Notes: generated by a model not told the origin, from the letters alone. A DNA stretch of 64,000 nt from an uncultured Spartobacteria bacterium (GCA_903929475.1 CAIYUV010000176.1:41048-105047); one strand, 5' to 3'. Counted from the stretch's first letter, positions 18,911 to 28,917 are shown. A program made the numbers and translations.

Positions 18911-21706
18911 ATGAACTTTCGCCCCGAGCTTCGTCGTTTTCTCCTTCGTTGGCGTCTTGGCGTGCTGCTGGCGGGCTTGTTGCGTGCGGCTTTTATCGCC
19001 GTGGTCGCGCTGCTGCTTGCCGGGGTGTTCGATTACTATGCAGGATTTGGAGACCGTCCGCGTTTCGTGGTTTTCTATGCGCTCGCGGCGGTCGCGGGCA
19101 TTGGCGCTGTGTGGGCGCTGTGGGATGCAATCACATTTATGAAGCGCGATGCGGCGCGGCAGGCAGACGCGGTCGTCGGCAGCGGGCGGCGCGATGTCCT
19201 CTCCGCGCTGGAACTCGCGGCGCCGGCAGGCACGGAGTCGCCGCTCGCAAACTGGCTGCGAGAGCGATCCGTTTCTGCTGCGGCGGAGCGGCTGCGCGCG
19301 CTTCCAGCTTCGCGCTCGGTGCCGCTGCGTGCGCTTGGGCGGAATCTAGGCTGGCTCGTGGCTGCCTCGGCAGTTGTCGGTTTGATCGCCCTTGTGTTGC
19401 CGCAGCCATTTCAGATCATCGCAGGGCGGCTGCTGGCTCCGCACGCTGACATCCCGCCTTACAGCCCGCTGCAATTTACCATAGGACCGCAACCCGCGGA
19501 GGTGCTTTACGGTGGGGGGTTCCTCGTCACGGCGGACATCGCCGGTGCAAAACTGGATGCGCCGGTGCGCTGTCTTATCCGCGATGCCGCCACGCATCGC
19601 ATCGAGGAGTCGTCGGCATTTCAGGAAACCCCAACGCGCTTCGCCCGCAAGATGGAGAAGGTGACGGCAGCCGTGGAGGTCGCATTTGCCGTGGGGCGGG
19701 CACGGAGCACTTGGATGCCAGTGAATGTCCGCCTCCAGCCGAGGCTTCAGGATGTCATCCTTACCGTCGAGCCGCCGACTTACTCGGGGCAGCCGAGGCG
19801 TGAATTTCCACTTGGCTCGCAGGAGCTGGCCGCGCTTCCCGGCAGCCGCATCACAGCGCGCATCACGAGCAACCGTCCGCTAGCCGACGGGCGGCTGGAG
19901 ATTAAAGGGCCGCAGTTGTTGCAGGAGACTGTCGCCGAGCGCGAGGATACGCATCGTGTGCGCGTCTCGTGGATAGCGCGTGGCGCGGCGCGACTGACTT
20001 TTTCCGTGCGCGATGTGACCGGCACGCAGAGCGCCCCGCTCGTCGCCGAGCAAAAGCTGCTGCCCGACGAACGCCCCGAGGTCGTGTTACACCAGCCTTC
20101 GGGCGAAGTGCTGGCGACGCCGGACACGGAGTTGCCGCTGGATGCGAGCGCTGGCGACGACTTCGGCCTCACGCGCGTAGCGCTCGTGAGGAAACTCACC
20201 GGCTATCGCGAGCGTGCGCAGTTGGAGGCCGTGCAGACGGGCATCCGAAAACATCAGGTGACAGGAAAAGTGAATCTCGCCGCGTTTGGCGTGCTGCCGG
20301 GGCAGACCATCGAACTGACGCTGGAGGCTGCGGATACGAATCCGAATTTACTCGGCGTGAGCGTGAGCGAGCCTGCAAAAATTCACATCATCACCCGCGA
20401 GGAATATGCGGCGATGCTGCGTGCGCAGACGAGCTTGCAGGAGTTTGCCGACCGCTACACTGCGCTGGCGGAAGCGATGCAGGTGGCGCGCGAGGCGCTC
20501 AAGGAGTTGGAAGCGGCGGCAAAGACCGGCGATGACAAAAAGGCGGAGGAGGCGCGCAAGAAAGCCTTCGATGCTCACGAGCGAGCCGCGAAAATTTTCG
20601 GGCAAATTGCGAAGGACTTCCCGATTTTCGACAGCGACAGCCCGCTTTCCGAGGCGGCAAAGGATGTGGCCGGGCGGCTGTTGGAAAACGGGAAGCAACT
20701 CGATGAACTTGCGAATGCGCCCGCCGCCGACATGGCCGCGGCAGTTTCCGAATTGAAGAAACGCCTTGGCGAGGCGGAGCAGCGTGCGGAGTCGGAGATG
20801 AAGAAAGGCGAACGCATCGTCGCTGCGGCCAAGGCCGTGGAACAGATCGGGAAATTCAAGGAACTCGTCGAGAGTCAGCGGGAGCTTGTGAAGGACTTCA
20901 ATCGCGCGTCGGAGCAAATCCGGCGCGGCGAAGCGCAGGCGGGTGCCGCGCTGGCCGACCTTGCCAATCGCCAGAAGGAGAATGCCGAGAAACTTCGTGG
21001 CGTGGAAAAGGAACTCGGTGCCGCGCTTGATGCGCTGCCGGAGGAATTCGAGGCGTTCACCGTGGAGGGGCGGGAGTTTTTGAAACTGTTGAAGGAAGCC
21101 AGTGTGCCGCCGGTGATGGACGATGCAGCGAAGGCCGCCGAGGGTGCCGACAGCCGGGTCTCGACCGAGAAGGCAAACGATGCACTGCAACGGCTGGAGG
21201 AATTGCTGAAAAAGGAAAACGGCGTTTGCGAAGCCTGCCGTGGCGGCGGCCAAAAACCGAAATTCCCGTGGCCGCAGGATCTCGACAGCACGATGCAGCA
21301 ACTCATGCAGCAGCTCATTCCGAAGTCCGGCGGAAAGAGCGAAGGCAAAGGTAAAAAGCCGGGCGCGGAAGGCGAGGGCGCGGGTGCGAGCGGCGACAGC
21401 GAGCATGGTTTCTCGATGGAGGGAAAAATGCCGCGCCTGCCGATGTATGGTCCGCCGCGTTCGCGTTTCGATCAGCGTGCAGGCCCGCAGCTCGGCGGCA
21501 CCGGAAAGGCGGGCGACGGCAAGGGCAAGGGAACACCGGGCAGCGGTGCCGACATCACGGACAATGCGCTGCCTTCGCAAACGGCGCGCAAGGCCACTGG
21601 CAAGGGCGCGGCCAGCGAGGCCGTCCCGGAGGCTTATCGCAATGCGGTGAAACGATTCTTTTCCAACGAACCCGGCGCGGGCGCGCCACAAACCAATAAG
21701 CCATGA
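18911..21706 (+). CDS. DUF4175-like membrane protein with long coiled coil
   Basis: The 931-residue protein has two N-terminal membrane helices (GVLLAGLLRAAFIAVVALLL and RFVVFYALAAVAGIGAVWAL) and a third at about 143-165. Beta-rich repeats with ILTVEPPTYSGQPRREFPLG follow, and then a very long charged helical region (~residues 500-760). The C-terminus is Gly/Lys/Ser-rich and low in complexity. This layout is typical of the DUF4175-like proteins in MoxR operons. A CxxC pair, NGVCEACRGGGQKPKFPWP, near residue 770 could bind metal. It starts 55 bases after the previous gene; a 20-codon frame starting at 18852 may couple them. The stop overlaps the next start by ATGA. Confidence 0.8.
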   Translation: MNFRPELRRFLLRWRLGVLLAGLLRAAFIAVVALLLAGVFDYYAGFGDRPRFVVFYALAAVAGIGAVWALWDAITFMKRDAARQADAVVGSGRRDVLSALELAAPAGTESPLANWLRERSVSAAAERLRALPASRSVPLRALGRNLGWLVAASAVVGLIALVLPQPFQIIAGRLLAPHADIPPYSPLQFTIGPQPAEVLYGGGFLVTADIAGAKLDAPVRCLIRDAATHRIEESSAFQETPTRFARKMEKVTAAVEVAFAVGRARSTWMPVNVRLQPRLQDVILTVEPPTYSGQPRREFPLGSQELAALPGSRITARITSNRPLADGRLEIKGPQLLQETVAEREDTHRVRVSWIARGAARLTFSVRDVTGTQSAPLVAEQKLLPDERPEVVLHQPSGEVLATPDTELPLDASAGDDFGLTRVALVRKLTGYRERAQLEAVQTGIRKHQVTGKVNLAAFGVLPGQTIELTLEAADTNPNLLGVSVSEPAKIHIITREEYAAMLRAQTSLQEFADRYTALAEAMQVAREALKELEAAAKTGDDKKAEEARKKAFDAHERAAKIFGQIAKDFPIFDSDSPLSEAAKDVAGRLLENGKQLDELANAPAADMAAAVSELKKRLGEAEQRAESEMKKGERIVAAAKAVEQIGKFKELVESQRELVKDFNRASEQIRRGEAQAGAALADLANRQKENAEKLRGVEKELGAALDALPEEFEAFTVEGREFLKLLKEASVPPVMDDAAKAAEGADSRVSTEKANDALQRLEELLKKENGVCEACRGGGQKPKFPWPQDLDSTMQQLMQQLIPKSGGKSEGKGKKPGAEGEGAGASGDSEHGFSMEGKMPRLPMYGPPRSRFDQRAGPQLGGTGKAGDGKGKGTPGSGADITDNALPSQTARKATGKGAASEAVPEAYRNAVKRFFSNEPGAGAPQTNKP

Positions 21707-22353
21707 AACGTCGAAAATTCCTTACCACACTCGCACTGCTGCCCGTTTTTCGCGCACTCGCTGAAAAGCAGGGCGTTGTGCAGTGCGCCAATGCCATCTA
21801 CGCAGGCAACAAGACATCGAAGTGTTTTGCCGACGCGTTTCTCACGACGCTCCAGCAAAAAACCACCATCGTGACCGAGCGACGCTTCAAGCCCGTGAAG
21901 CTCGACTCGAAGGAGCTGTTTGATTTTCCGTTTGTGGTGATGACGGGCGAGGGCGACTACCGCCTGCTGAAAAAAGAGCGAGAGAACCTCGCAAAGTATC
22001 TACAGGGTGGTGGCTTCCTGCTCGCGTCGGCGGGATGCAGCAGCAAGGAATGGGACGATGCGTTCCGCCGCGAAATGAAGACGCTCATCGCGGGCGCGGA
22101 GTTGAAGGCCGTAGCGATGACTCATCCGCTTTTCCGCACTGTTTTCCAAATCGAGAAACTGGATCTCGCGAAATCCTCCGGCACCGCGACGCTGGAGGCG
22201 CTGGAGGTGAACGGGAAGCTTGTCTGCGTCTATTCGCGCCACGGCTTGAACGACACGCACAATGCCACCGGCTGCTGCTGCTGCGGCGGAAATGAAATCC
22301 GAAACTCACTCGAGGTAAACGTGAACATCGTCGCCTATGCGCTACTGCATTAA
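21703..22353 (+). CDS. DUF4159 domain exported protein
   Basis: The 216-residue product starts with a Tat- or Sec-like leader (MKRRKFLTTLALLPVFRALA). It contains the DUF4159 pattern: FPFVVMTGEGDYRLLKKERENLAKYLQGGGFLLASAGCSSKEWDDAFRRE, HPLFRTVFQIEKLD and the terminal NEIRNSLEVNVNIVAYALLH. DUF4159 proteins regularly belong to MoxR-VWA operons and have a flavodoxin/amidotransferase-like fold of unknown activity. An unusual run of four cysteines (GCCCCGGNEI) lies near the C-terminus and might bind metal or form disulfides. The start overlaps the previous gene by four bases and the stop overlaps the next gene by 17. Confidence 0.85.
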   Translation: MKRRKFLTTLALLPVFRALAEKQGVVQCANAIYAGNKTSKCFADAFLTTLQQKTTIVTERRFKPVKLDSKELFDFPFVVMTGEGDYRLLKKERENLAKYLQGGGFLLASAGCSSKEWDDAFRREMKTLIAGAELKAVAMTHPLFRTVFQIEKLDLAKSSGTATLEALEVNGKLVCVYSRHGLNDTHNATGCCCCGGNEIRNSLEVNVNIVAYALLH

Positions 22354-25300
22354 CCGGCTCCGAATAGTTTTTTTGGCACTGGCTTTTTTCAATACGCCAT
22401 TGCGCGCCGCCATTCAGTCACCCGGCCCGTCGAATCTCCCTGCTGCGTTGCTGGAGGAATTCCGCACGAATGGCGTGCCGGACGATAAATGGCCTGCGTT
22501 GATGGAGACGATGGGAAATGCCGAGAACACGGCGGCGGTGCGCGAACTGGTGAAGGAAATGAAGCCGTTTCCGGCGGCTAAGTTTGTCGAGTTGCTTTCG
22601 AACAAGCGCCTCGCCGTGCGCCTCGGTGCGCTGGAACTGCTGGAGGATGCGGCGGGGGATGCATTCGGTTTTGACCCCTGGCAGGAAGACCCGGCGCTCG
22701 GCCCCAACGCCGATGCGCTTGCGAAGTGGAAGGCGTGGATGGAAAAGGGAACAGCGGGCGCGGCGAAGGCTGTGCCGCTGAGCGTGGAGACGTTCCGGGT
22801 GCTTGCGCAGGAGGTGATGTCGGACAACCGAGACCGCGTGGAGCGTGCGATGCTGCGCCTCGAGGGATTCGGTCTCGCGGCTGTCGGACACATCGAGTCG
22901 TTTCTGAAAAGCCGCGCTGATATCGAGCCCGGATCGCGCGCTGCGCTGAAGGCTGCGGAATATCGAATCGTCCTGCGCCAATCGCTGCCGAGGCAGGCGG
23001 CCGCGCTTGCCCGCGACCTTGCCGCGGGATCGGCGGAGCAGCAGTGCGCCGCACTTTCCGCCAGCGGGGCGGCGGGTGCCACGGCGCTGCCGATTATCTC
23101 GGATTTCCTCGCGTCGCCGGATGCGCTGGTGCGTGAGACTGCGGTGGACGCGGCTTTTTCCGCAGGCGGAAAACACGCAGTGCCGCTCGTGCGCGTGCGC
23201 CTGAAAAAACCAGCAGGCGGCGAGGGTGTGATGAAGTCCATCACCAATGCGTTGACTGGCGGGAAGCCGCCAGTGCAGGACGAGGCCAGTCTGGAAAAAA
23301 CCGAGAGTGTGCTGCACGCAATGCTGCGTGGTCTCGGCAAGAATGGCGGCACGGAGGAGGATAAAATGGTCATCGCCGGCTATCTCGACCATGCGGACGA
23401 AAACGTCGTCATCAGCGCACTCGAATCACTCGGCGGAGCTGCCGGTCACGGGCGACACGTAACAAATTTGAATGGCGATGAGGTCGCGACCGCTGCGGGC
23501 ACGGCGCTTAGCGGTCCGCTCGCAGCGCGGCTTGCAGACCCACGCTGGCGTGTGCGCGCGGCGGCGTTGGAAGCAATCGGAAAACTCGGTGACGCATCGC
23601 TAAAGGACAAGGTGCTTGCGATGATGAAGGATACGGATGTTTTTGTTCGAGTGAGCGCGGTGAACGCGCTGACCACCATCGCTGAGGGAAGCATGATGGA
23701 GATTCTTTCCGGCGAATTTGAGAAGCAGCACGAACTGAAACCCGCGATCCTCAAGGCCATTTTCGACAGCCGTAAAGTGCCCTCGCCCGCAATGTGGGAG
23801 CAGATCAAAGCCGCGCCGCCTGAGGTCATCCTGCAATGCCTTGATGTGCTCGATCCTGGACGCGATGATGGCGAGGGCAAGCGCGTTCCGTTTGCCGCGC
23901 CTTTTGCGACGCATCCGAACAAGGACGTTTCCGCGTGCGCACTGCGTTTGCTCGCATCACGCGGACGGCACAGCGCCCTGCTGCTCAAGGCGCTGAAGTC
24001 CGGCGACCAGACGCTCCAGGATGCGGTGCTTGATCAACTTCACCTGCCCCCTGGCGCACTCAGCGCGAGTGGGACACCTGCGACTAGTTCGGGCGGAGCA
24101 CCCGCTGCAAGCAATCCGAAACTGGACCAGCTTTACTCGTCCTTCGAGAAGCTTCGCCTGCAAAAAACGCAGGCGAGTGGCTCTGTGGGGAGAGTCACAC
24201 ACGTGCTTGATGACGAGGACGAGGATGCCGTCGCCGATCCGAGTGAGAAGAGCGCCCCCGGAACGGAACTCCGCGCGGTTTTGATGAAATTTTTCAATGA
24301 GGGGTCGCCGAGACAGAAGTTCTCCGCAGCGAATTCACTGATGATCAATGGCGACGAGAATGCGGCGAAGTTCCTCCTCTCTGGCATGGATGCCCTCAGC
24401 GGAGTTGACAGGCGTTTGATCGCGGATGTCGTCGGCGGGAAGCCGGAGTGGACAGGGACTTCGCTCCAAATCGTGACGCGACTGATCCGTGACGAGGCGG
24501 GGGATGTGCGTGAGAAGATCGTCGCATCTTGGCTGAATCGTCCGGCGTTGATCGGGGCTTTGCTCGACGAATTATCACGCGCAGGATCGCTGCTCACTGC
24601 GGACGACATCTATGGCTACACTCTGGACAAGCTGGCGCAGTCCGGGGCGACGGCACCGATGATCAGCAAGTGGGCGGAAAAGACGCTTGCCGATGAGGGT
24701 GCGGGCGATGCTCATAAAGTTTTTGCCATCGTGCTACTCTCACGGACCGGCAAGGCAGGTGCGGAAAAAATCACACGCTTCACCGAGTCAAAAAATCCGT
24801 GGCTGCGCCGCGCCGCTTATCGTGCGCTCGGCCTCGGCGAGGGCAATGTGAGGCTTGCGAAGATCGCCGGTGACGAGTCCGCCCACGTGCGCGCGACCCT
24901 GCCGTTTCTCGCCCAACCGCACAACGGCGGATGGTCGCACCACCTCGATGATGCAACGGTGCTGGACGATTCTCAGGACTACGACAGGCGCAGTTCCTCC
25001 GGCGGCGGTTTCGGAGCGTGGGCCAAGGGCGCGGCCACGGTGAGCGAGGTCACTCCCGAGGTGCTCGCCGCGCTGGAGAAGATGACCGGCGACCCGGCAG
25101 ACTTTGTGCGATTCGAGGCGATGTTCGCGCTGCTGAGGCTTGGAAAACCGGTGGATCCGTCTGTGTTTGCCAGCTTGGTCGCGAAGCAGAAAAGACACAA
25201 CGTGCGCTACCAGTTGTCGAGTTTCCTCGAGAAGAATTACACACGACTCGGCCGCGCCTATGCCGTCCTCGCGCCGCTTGTGCTGGATCCATCCGATTCG

Positions 25301-26539
25301 GACACGCCGAAAATTTTAAAGCACTTCGGCATCGCGGAGGAGACGGCCTTCACAAGTTTCCTCGCGCTCGCTGCACTGGCTCCGCGCGACAACGCGGCGG
25401 ACACCGCCATAGCAGCCGCGCCCCCGGAGCCTTCGGTGCGGGGCGACCAGCAGTTTCGCATCATCTTTTTCCACAAGCCCGGATGCCGCGAGTGCGACCG
25501 CGTGCGCGAGATGCTCGGTGACGCGGCGCGCGACTTTCCCAAGATGCTCATCGAGGAGCGCGACATCGGCGAACGCGGGAGCGCGTTGTTGAACGAAGTG
25601 CTCTCCGCACGATTCGGGGTCAATGACACGCTCCGGCAGGTCACGCCTGCGGTCTTCGCACAGACGGGCGCGTTGGTGAAAACGGACATCACCGGTCCGC
25701 GCCTCGGCGACTTTCTGCGCGGTGCCGCTGCCGTGCCGCCGGATGTGGCGTGGGCCGTGGTCGTGCAGAAGGAAACTGCCGCTGCCGCGCAGGCAGTCGG
25801 GCACCGCTTCGATACGCTCAGCCTCGCCGTCATCGCGGGCAGCGGTTTGCTGGATGGAATCAACCCGTGCGCATTTGCAACGATCATCTTCCTGCTTTCC
25901 TATCTACAGGTCGCGCGCCGCACGCGCGGCGAGATTCTCGCCGTCGGGGTTGCCTTCATTGCCGCCGTTTTCCTCGCGTATTTTGTTGTCGGCCTCGGGC
26001 TCGTGCAGGTGATGGAGCGGCTTTCCGCGCTGCGTGTCGCAGGCGTCGTGCTGAACTACAGCCTTGCAGCCTTTGCGCTGGTGATCGCCGTCCTCAGTTT
26101 CCGCGATGCGCAACTCGCCATGCGCGGTGAACTCGGCGAGATGACGCTTCAACTGCCGGGAATGTTGAAGGATCGCATCCGTGGCGTCATCCGCACGGGC
26201 GCACGGGCGCACCGCTTCGTCTTCGCGGCTTTCGGTGCGGGGTTGCTCATCTCATTTCTCGAACTCGCCTGCACCGGGCAGGTTTATCTGCCGACCATCC
26301 AGTTCATGCTAAAGTCCGGCCACGGCAGCGCCACCGGCTATTTGCTGGCATACAACGTCGCTTTCATCATCCCTCTCGTCATCGTGTTTGCCCTCGCCTT
26401 TTTCGGCCTCCGCAGCGACGGTCTCGTGCGTTTCCAGAAAAACCACACCGCCACAGTGAAAGTGTTCACCGGCGTGTTGTTCGTCATCCTTGCAGTGATG
26501 CTCATCTTCGGACACCGGATCCTCGCCGCACTGCGATGA
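22337..26539 (+). CDS. HEAT-repeat / thioredoxin-like / CcdA-like membrane fusion protein
   Basis: This single 1400-residue frame has a signal peptide (VFLALAFFNTPLRAA). About 1000 residues of HEAT-like helical repeats follow (for example NVVISALESLGGAAG, DPRWRVRAAALEAIGKLGDASLKDKVLAMMKDTDVFVRVSAVNAL). Next is a thioredoxin-like module FFHKPGCRECDRVREMLGDA (CxxC near residue 1050). The C-terminus is a CcdA/DsbD-type membrane domain starting GLLDGINPCAFATIIFLLSYL with about six helices. CcdA-type domains move reducing equivalents across the membrane, so the protein could deliver electrons to the periplasmic CxxC module. The HEAT part could bind other operon products. It closes the operon; its start overlaps DUF4159. 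The function in the MoxR operon is inferred. Confidence 0.82.
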   Translation: MRYCINRLRIVFLALAFFNTPLRAAIQSPGPSNLPAALLEEFRTNGVPDDKWPALMETMGNAENTAAVRELVKEMKPFPAAKFVELLSNKRLAVRLGALELLEDAAGDAFGFDPWQEDPALGPNADALAKWKAWMEKGTAGAAKAVPLSVETFRVLAQEVMSDNRDRVERAMLRLEGFGLAAVGHIESFLKSRADIEPGSRAALKAAEYRIVLRQSLPRQAAALARDLAAGSAEQQCAALSASGAAGATALPIISDFLASPDALVRETAVDAAFSAGGKHAVPLVRVRLKKPAGGEGVMKSITNALTGGKPPVQDEASLEKTESVLHAMLRGLGKNGGTEEDKMVIAGYLDHADENVVISALESLGGAAGHGRHVTNLNGDEVATAAGTALSGPLAARLADPRWRVRAAALEAIGKLGDASLKDKVLAMMKDTDVFVRVSAVNALTTIAEGSMMEILSGEFEKQHELKPAILKAIFDSRKVPSPAMWEQIKAAPPEVILQCLDVLDPGRDDGEGKRVPFAAPFATHPNKDVSACALRLLASRGRHSALLLKALKSGDQTLQDAVLDQLHLPPGALSASGTPATSSGGAPAASNPKLDQLYSSFEKLRLQKTQASGSVGRVTHVLDDEDEDAVADPSEKSAPGTELRAVLMKFFNEGSPRQKFSAANSLMINGDENAAKFLLSGMDALSGVDRRLIADVVGGKPEWTGTSLQIVTRLIRDEAGDVREKIVASWLNRPALIGALLDELSRAGSLLTADDIYGYTLDKLAQSGATAPMISKWAEKTLADEGAGDAHKVFAIVLLSRTGKAGAEKITRFTESKNPWLRRAAYRALGLGEGNVRLAKIAGDESAHVRATLPFLAQPHNGGWSHHLDDATVLDDSQDYDRRSSSGGGFGAWAKGAATVSEVTPEVLAALEKMTGDPADFVRFEAMFALLRLGKPVDPSVFASLVAKQKRHNVRYQLSSFLEKNYTRLGRAYAVLAPLVLDPSDSDTPKILKHFGIAEETAFTSFLALAALAPRDNAADTAIAAAPPEPSVRGDQQFRIIFFHKPGCRECDRVREMLGDAARDFPKMLIEERDIGERGSALLNEVLSARFGVNDTLRQVTPAVFAQTGALVKTDITGPRLGDFLRGAAAVPPDVAWAVVVQKETAAAAQAVGHRFDTLSLAVIAGSGLLDGINPCAFATIIFLLSYLQVARRTRGEILAVGVAFIAAVFLAYFVVGLGLVQVMERLSALRVAGVVLNYSLAAFALVIAVLSFRDAQLAMRGELGEMTLQLPGMLKDRIRGVIRTGARAHRFVFAAFGAGLLISFLELACTGQVYLPTIQFMLKSGHGSATGYLLAYNVAFIIPLVIVFALAFFGLRSDGLVRFQKNHTATVKVFTGVLFVILAVMLIFGHRILAALR

Positions 26540-26618
26540 GTTTTGTTTGCTGATGCGTCCGGCGAAAAGCTTCCCTTTACTGCGTGCGGGCGGGTAGGGA
26601 GTGTGCTGAATTTTTTCC

Positions 26619-27650
26619 ATGCAACGTGAATTTTTTGCAAAGACCAACGATGGACAGACTGTCGAGCGGTTCACACTCACGAACAGGAACGGCCTGCTCG
26701 CACGCATTATCACATGGGGCGCGACACTCACGGAATTACACACGCCGGATCGCAATGGGACGCTCGCGAATGTAGCGCTCGGTTTCGACACGCCGGAGCC
26801 GTGGCTCGGTGTGCATCCGTATTTCGGCGTCATCGCCGGGCGCTACGCGAACCGCATCGCGCGCGGAAAATTTTCGCTAGATGGAAAGACTTATGAGCTC
26901 CCGACGAACAACGGGGCGAATCATCTCCACGGAGGCAACGCGGGCTTTGATAAAAGGAACTGGCACGCAGAAGAGGCGGGCGAAAATGCCGTGCGCTTCA
27001 CTTTGACAAGCCCGGACGGGGACGAGGGCTACCCGGGCAGACTCGAAGTCGCGGTGACTTACACGCTGACCGACGACAACGAATTGCGGCTCGACTACGA
27101 GGCTACGACCGACCGGCCAACAGTGCTCAACTTCACCAACCACACATATTGGAACCTTGGCCCGGCACCCGATATCCTCGCCCACGAACTCGCTCTGAAC
27201 GCGAGCCGTTTTACCGCCGTGGACGCTGAGAGCATCCCCATCGGCGAACTGTCTGCTGCGAAAGGCGCGATGGATTTTACCAAGGCAAAAGCCATCGGGC
27301 GTGACATCGCCGCACTGAAGGATGCGCCCGGCGGCGGCTATGATCACAACTGGGTGCTCGATGGTTTCAGCACCGGCAAACTAACACTGGCCGCAGAGTT
27401 GCGAGACCCCGCCAGCGGACGCGCGATGACCGTGTTCACGACCGAGCCGGGCATCCAGTTCTACTCCGGCAACTACCTCGATGGCATCCCCGGTCGCGCA
27501 GGCCGCATCTACGGAAAACACGGCGGCCTCTGCCTCGAAACGCAGCACTTTCCAGATTCCCCCAACCACCCTGCTTTTCCCACGACCACACTGCGCCCCG
27601 GCGAAAAATTCCGCAGCACGACGGTGTATCGCTTTTCCGCGGGATGGTGA
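26619..27650 (+). CDS. galM: Aldose 1-epimerase (mutarotase)
   Basis: The 343-residue enzyme interconverts alpha and beta anomers of aldoses such as galactose and glucose. Family motifs are complete: VHPYFGVIAGRYANRI, NNGANHLHGG with the substrate-binding His, NFTNHTYWNLG with the catalytic His, and TTEPGIQFYSGNYLDG, then CLETQHFPDSPNHPAFP. The catalytic Glu lies in ETQHFPD-type context near the C-terminus. No signal peptide, so it is cytoplasmic. It converges on the recO-like gene and has no obvious operon partner. Confidence 0.95.
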   Translation: MQREFFAKTNDGQTVERFTLTNRNGLLARIITWGATLTELHTPDRNGTLANVALGFDTPEPWLGVHPYFGVIAGRYANRIARGKFSLDGKTYELPTNNGANHLHGGNAGFDKRNWHAEEAGENAVRFTLTSPDGDEGYPGRLEVAVTYTLTDDNELRLDYEATTDRPTVLNFTNHTYWNLGPAPDILAHELALNASRFTAVDAESIPIGELSAAKGAMDFTKAKAIGRDIAALKDAPGGGYDHNWVLDGFSTGKLTLAAELRDPASGRAMTVFTTEPGIQFYSGNYLDGIPGRAGRIYGKHGGLCLETQHFPDSPNHPAFPTTTLRPGEKFRSTTVYRFSAGW

Positions 27651-27675
27651 AAAATCAGAACCTTGTTACTCGGAT

Positions 27676-28209
27676 TCATTCCGGAAGTGATTTAATCAGG
27701 CCGGGGCGGGCGGCGGGAATGCGGTGGTGGGCGCGACCGTAGGCGATGATTGGGGTGACGCCGGGTTGTGCGATGCCGAGATGGCGGGTGAGTTCTTTTT
27801 CAAAATGGAGGAGCGCGCGCCGGGTGGCGGGCTTCTGGTCGAGATGATCAAGTGCGCGGGCTAGGAGGTCATGGAGTTCGGGGGCGGGGTGATCGTGTTC
27901 GGTGGAATGTTCGATGAGTTCGATGAAGTAGGAGGCGAGTGCGAGGCGGGGGTAGTCGTTGCGGATGCCGTCGCGGGTGTGTCGGAGGCGGGTTTCACGG
28001 AGGTTGTGGAGTTCGGTTTTTTTGCTGCGTGCATAGGTGATTTCGCAGTCGAAAAAGAGGTCGAGCATTCCGGCGAAGGGATTTTTTGGGCGGAGAGAGC
28101 CCTTGGCGACGGTTTTGATTTTGCCGTGGTCGGAGGTGAGCCAAGTGAGGATGAGGCTGGTGTCACCGAGGCGTGTTTTTCGGAGGAGGATGGCGCGGGT
28201 GGTTTCCAA
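27676..28209 (-). CDS. recO: DNA repair protein RecO
   Basis: The ~177-residue product (from a TTG at 28209) begins METTRAILLRKTRLGDTSLILTWLTSDHGKIKTVAKGSLRPKNPFAGMLDLF, the OB-fold N-terminus of RecO. A helical region follows (LALASYFIELIEHSTEHDHPAPELHDLL). RecO helps RecR load RecA on gapped DNA. It is shorter than most RecO proteins and lacks the CxxC zinc motif common in them, which is also absent in some lineages. No ATG lies before the OB fold; an upstream TTG at 28284 would add 25 residues without family similarity. It is divergent from the DUF3467 gene. Confidence 0.72.
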   Translation of the reverse strand: METTRAILLRKTRLGDTSLILTWLTSDHGKIKTVAKGSLRPKNPFAGMLDLFFDCEITYARSKKTELHNLRETRLRHTRDGIRNDYPRLALASYFIELIEHSTEHDHPAPELHDLLARALDHLDQKPATRRALLHFEKELTRHLGIAQPGVTPIIAYGRAHHRIPAARPGLIKSLPE

Positions 28210-28346
28210 AATGAATAGTGACGAATGGACGGAGCTGGTGGGGGAGGCCAGATTTTTTTCAAAAAAACCATTTGCGCAGGACAAAAAGCTCGGCTATGGC
28301 CCGCGCCCCTTTGTGAACCTCAACAACAATTAAACCAAACAAAACC

Positions 28347-28670
28347 ATGAGCAAAGAAACCAAGAACGAAGAAACACCAGCACCACAAACCCAGCAGGCC
28401 CAGATCCAAGTGGATTCGACCAGCTTGAAGACGTTTTATTCCAATGTCGTCGGCATCGCTGCGAACATCAACGAACTGTATCTCACCTTCGGTGTGAACA
28501 GCGACCCGTATAACCCAGCCCCGACCGAGCCCGTGAAACTCGATAGCCGCGTGATCATGACACCGGACGCCGCGAAGCGCCTCTGCCTCAATCTCAATGC
28601 GACGCTCGCCGCTTTCGAGCAGCGTTTCGGTGTGATCGAGCTCGATCTGCAAAAGCGCATCAAAGCCTAG
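28347..28670 (+). CDS. DUF3467 family protein
   Basis: The 107-residue protein has a charged Glu/Thr/Gln-rich leader and then the DUF3467 core: FYSNVVGIAANINELYLTFG and VKLDSRVIMTPDAAKRLCLNLNATLAAFEQRFGVIEL. The family is widespread in bacteria and has no defined activity. It is cytoplasmic, single-gene, and followed after 26 bases by a strong terminator, so it is probably monocistronic. No Shine-Dalgarno sequence is seen before the ATG. Confidence 0.85.
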   Translation: MSKETKNEETPAPQTQQAQIQVDSTSLKTFYSNVVGIAANINELYLTFGVNSDPYNPAPTEPVKLDSRVIMTPDAAKRLCLNLNATLAAFEQRFGVIELDLQKRIKA

Positions 28671-28696
28671 ACGCGATCAACGACTGAAAAACTTGC

Positions 28697-28736
28697 AACG
28701 CCGGAGGCGGAGTTCCGCTTCCGGCGTTTTGTTTTT
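28697..28736 (+). terminator. Rho-independent terminator after the DUF3467 gene
   Basis: A 14-bp stem pairs 28697-28710 with 28715-28728 through a 4-base AGTT loop and one G-U pair. It is followed by TTGTTTTT. Confidence 0.92.
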
Positions 28737-28917
28737 CCGGGGAGATTTCATTTTCAGCCATTTAGCATTCATGAGGTGCGGATGAGATACTGGATGCCTG
28801 ATTCGCATTTCGTGTGATGCACATGAAAGGGAACAGCAATGTGATTCGATTCATCACATCCCGCTTGCAATCGCGTGGGTGGTTCTATTAACCAGCGCGC
28901 TCAAATCAAAACTCTCT

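Noticed and set aside
20348..21691. 447-residue minus-strand frame
   Set aside because: Opposite the coiled-coil protein; Leu/Arg-rich shadow.
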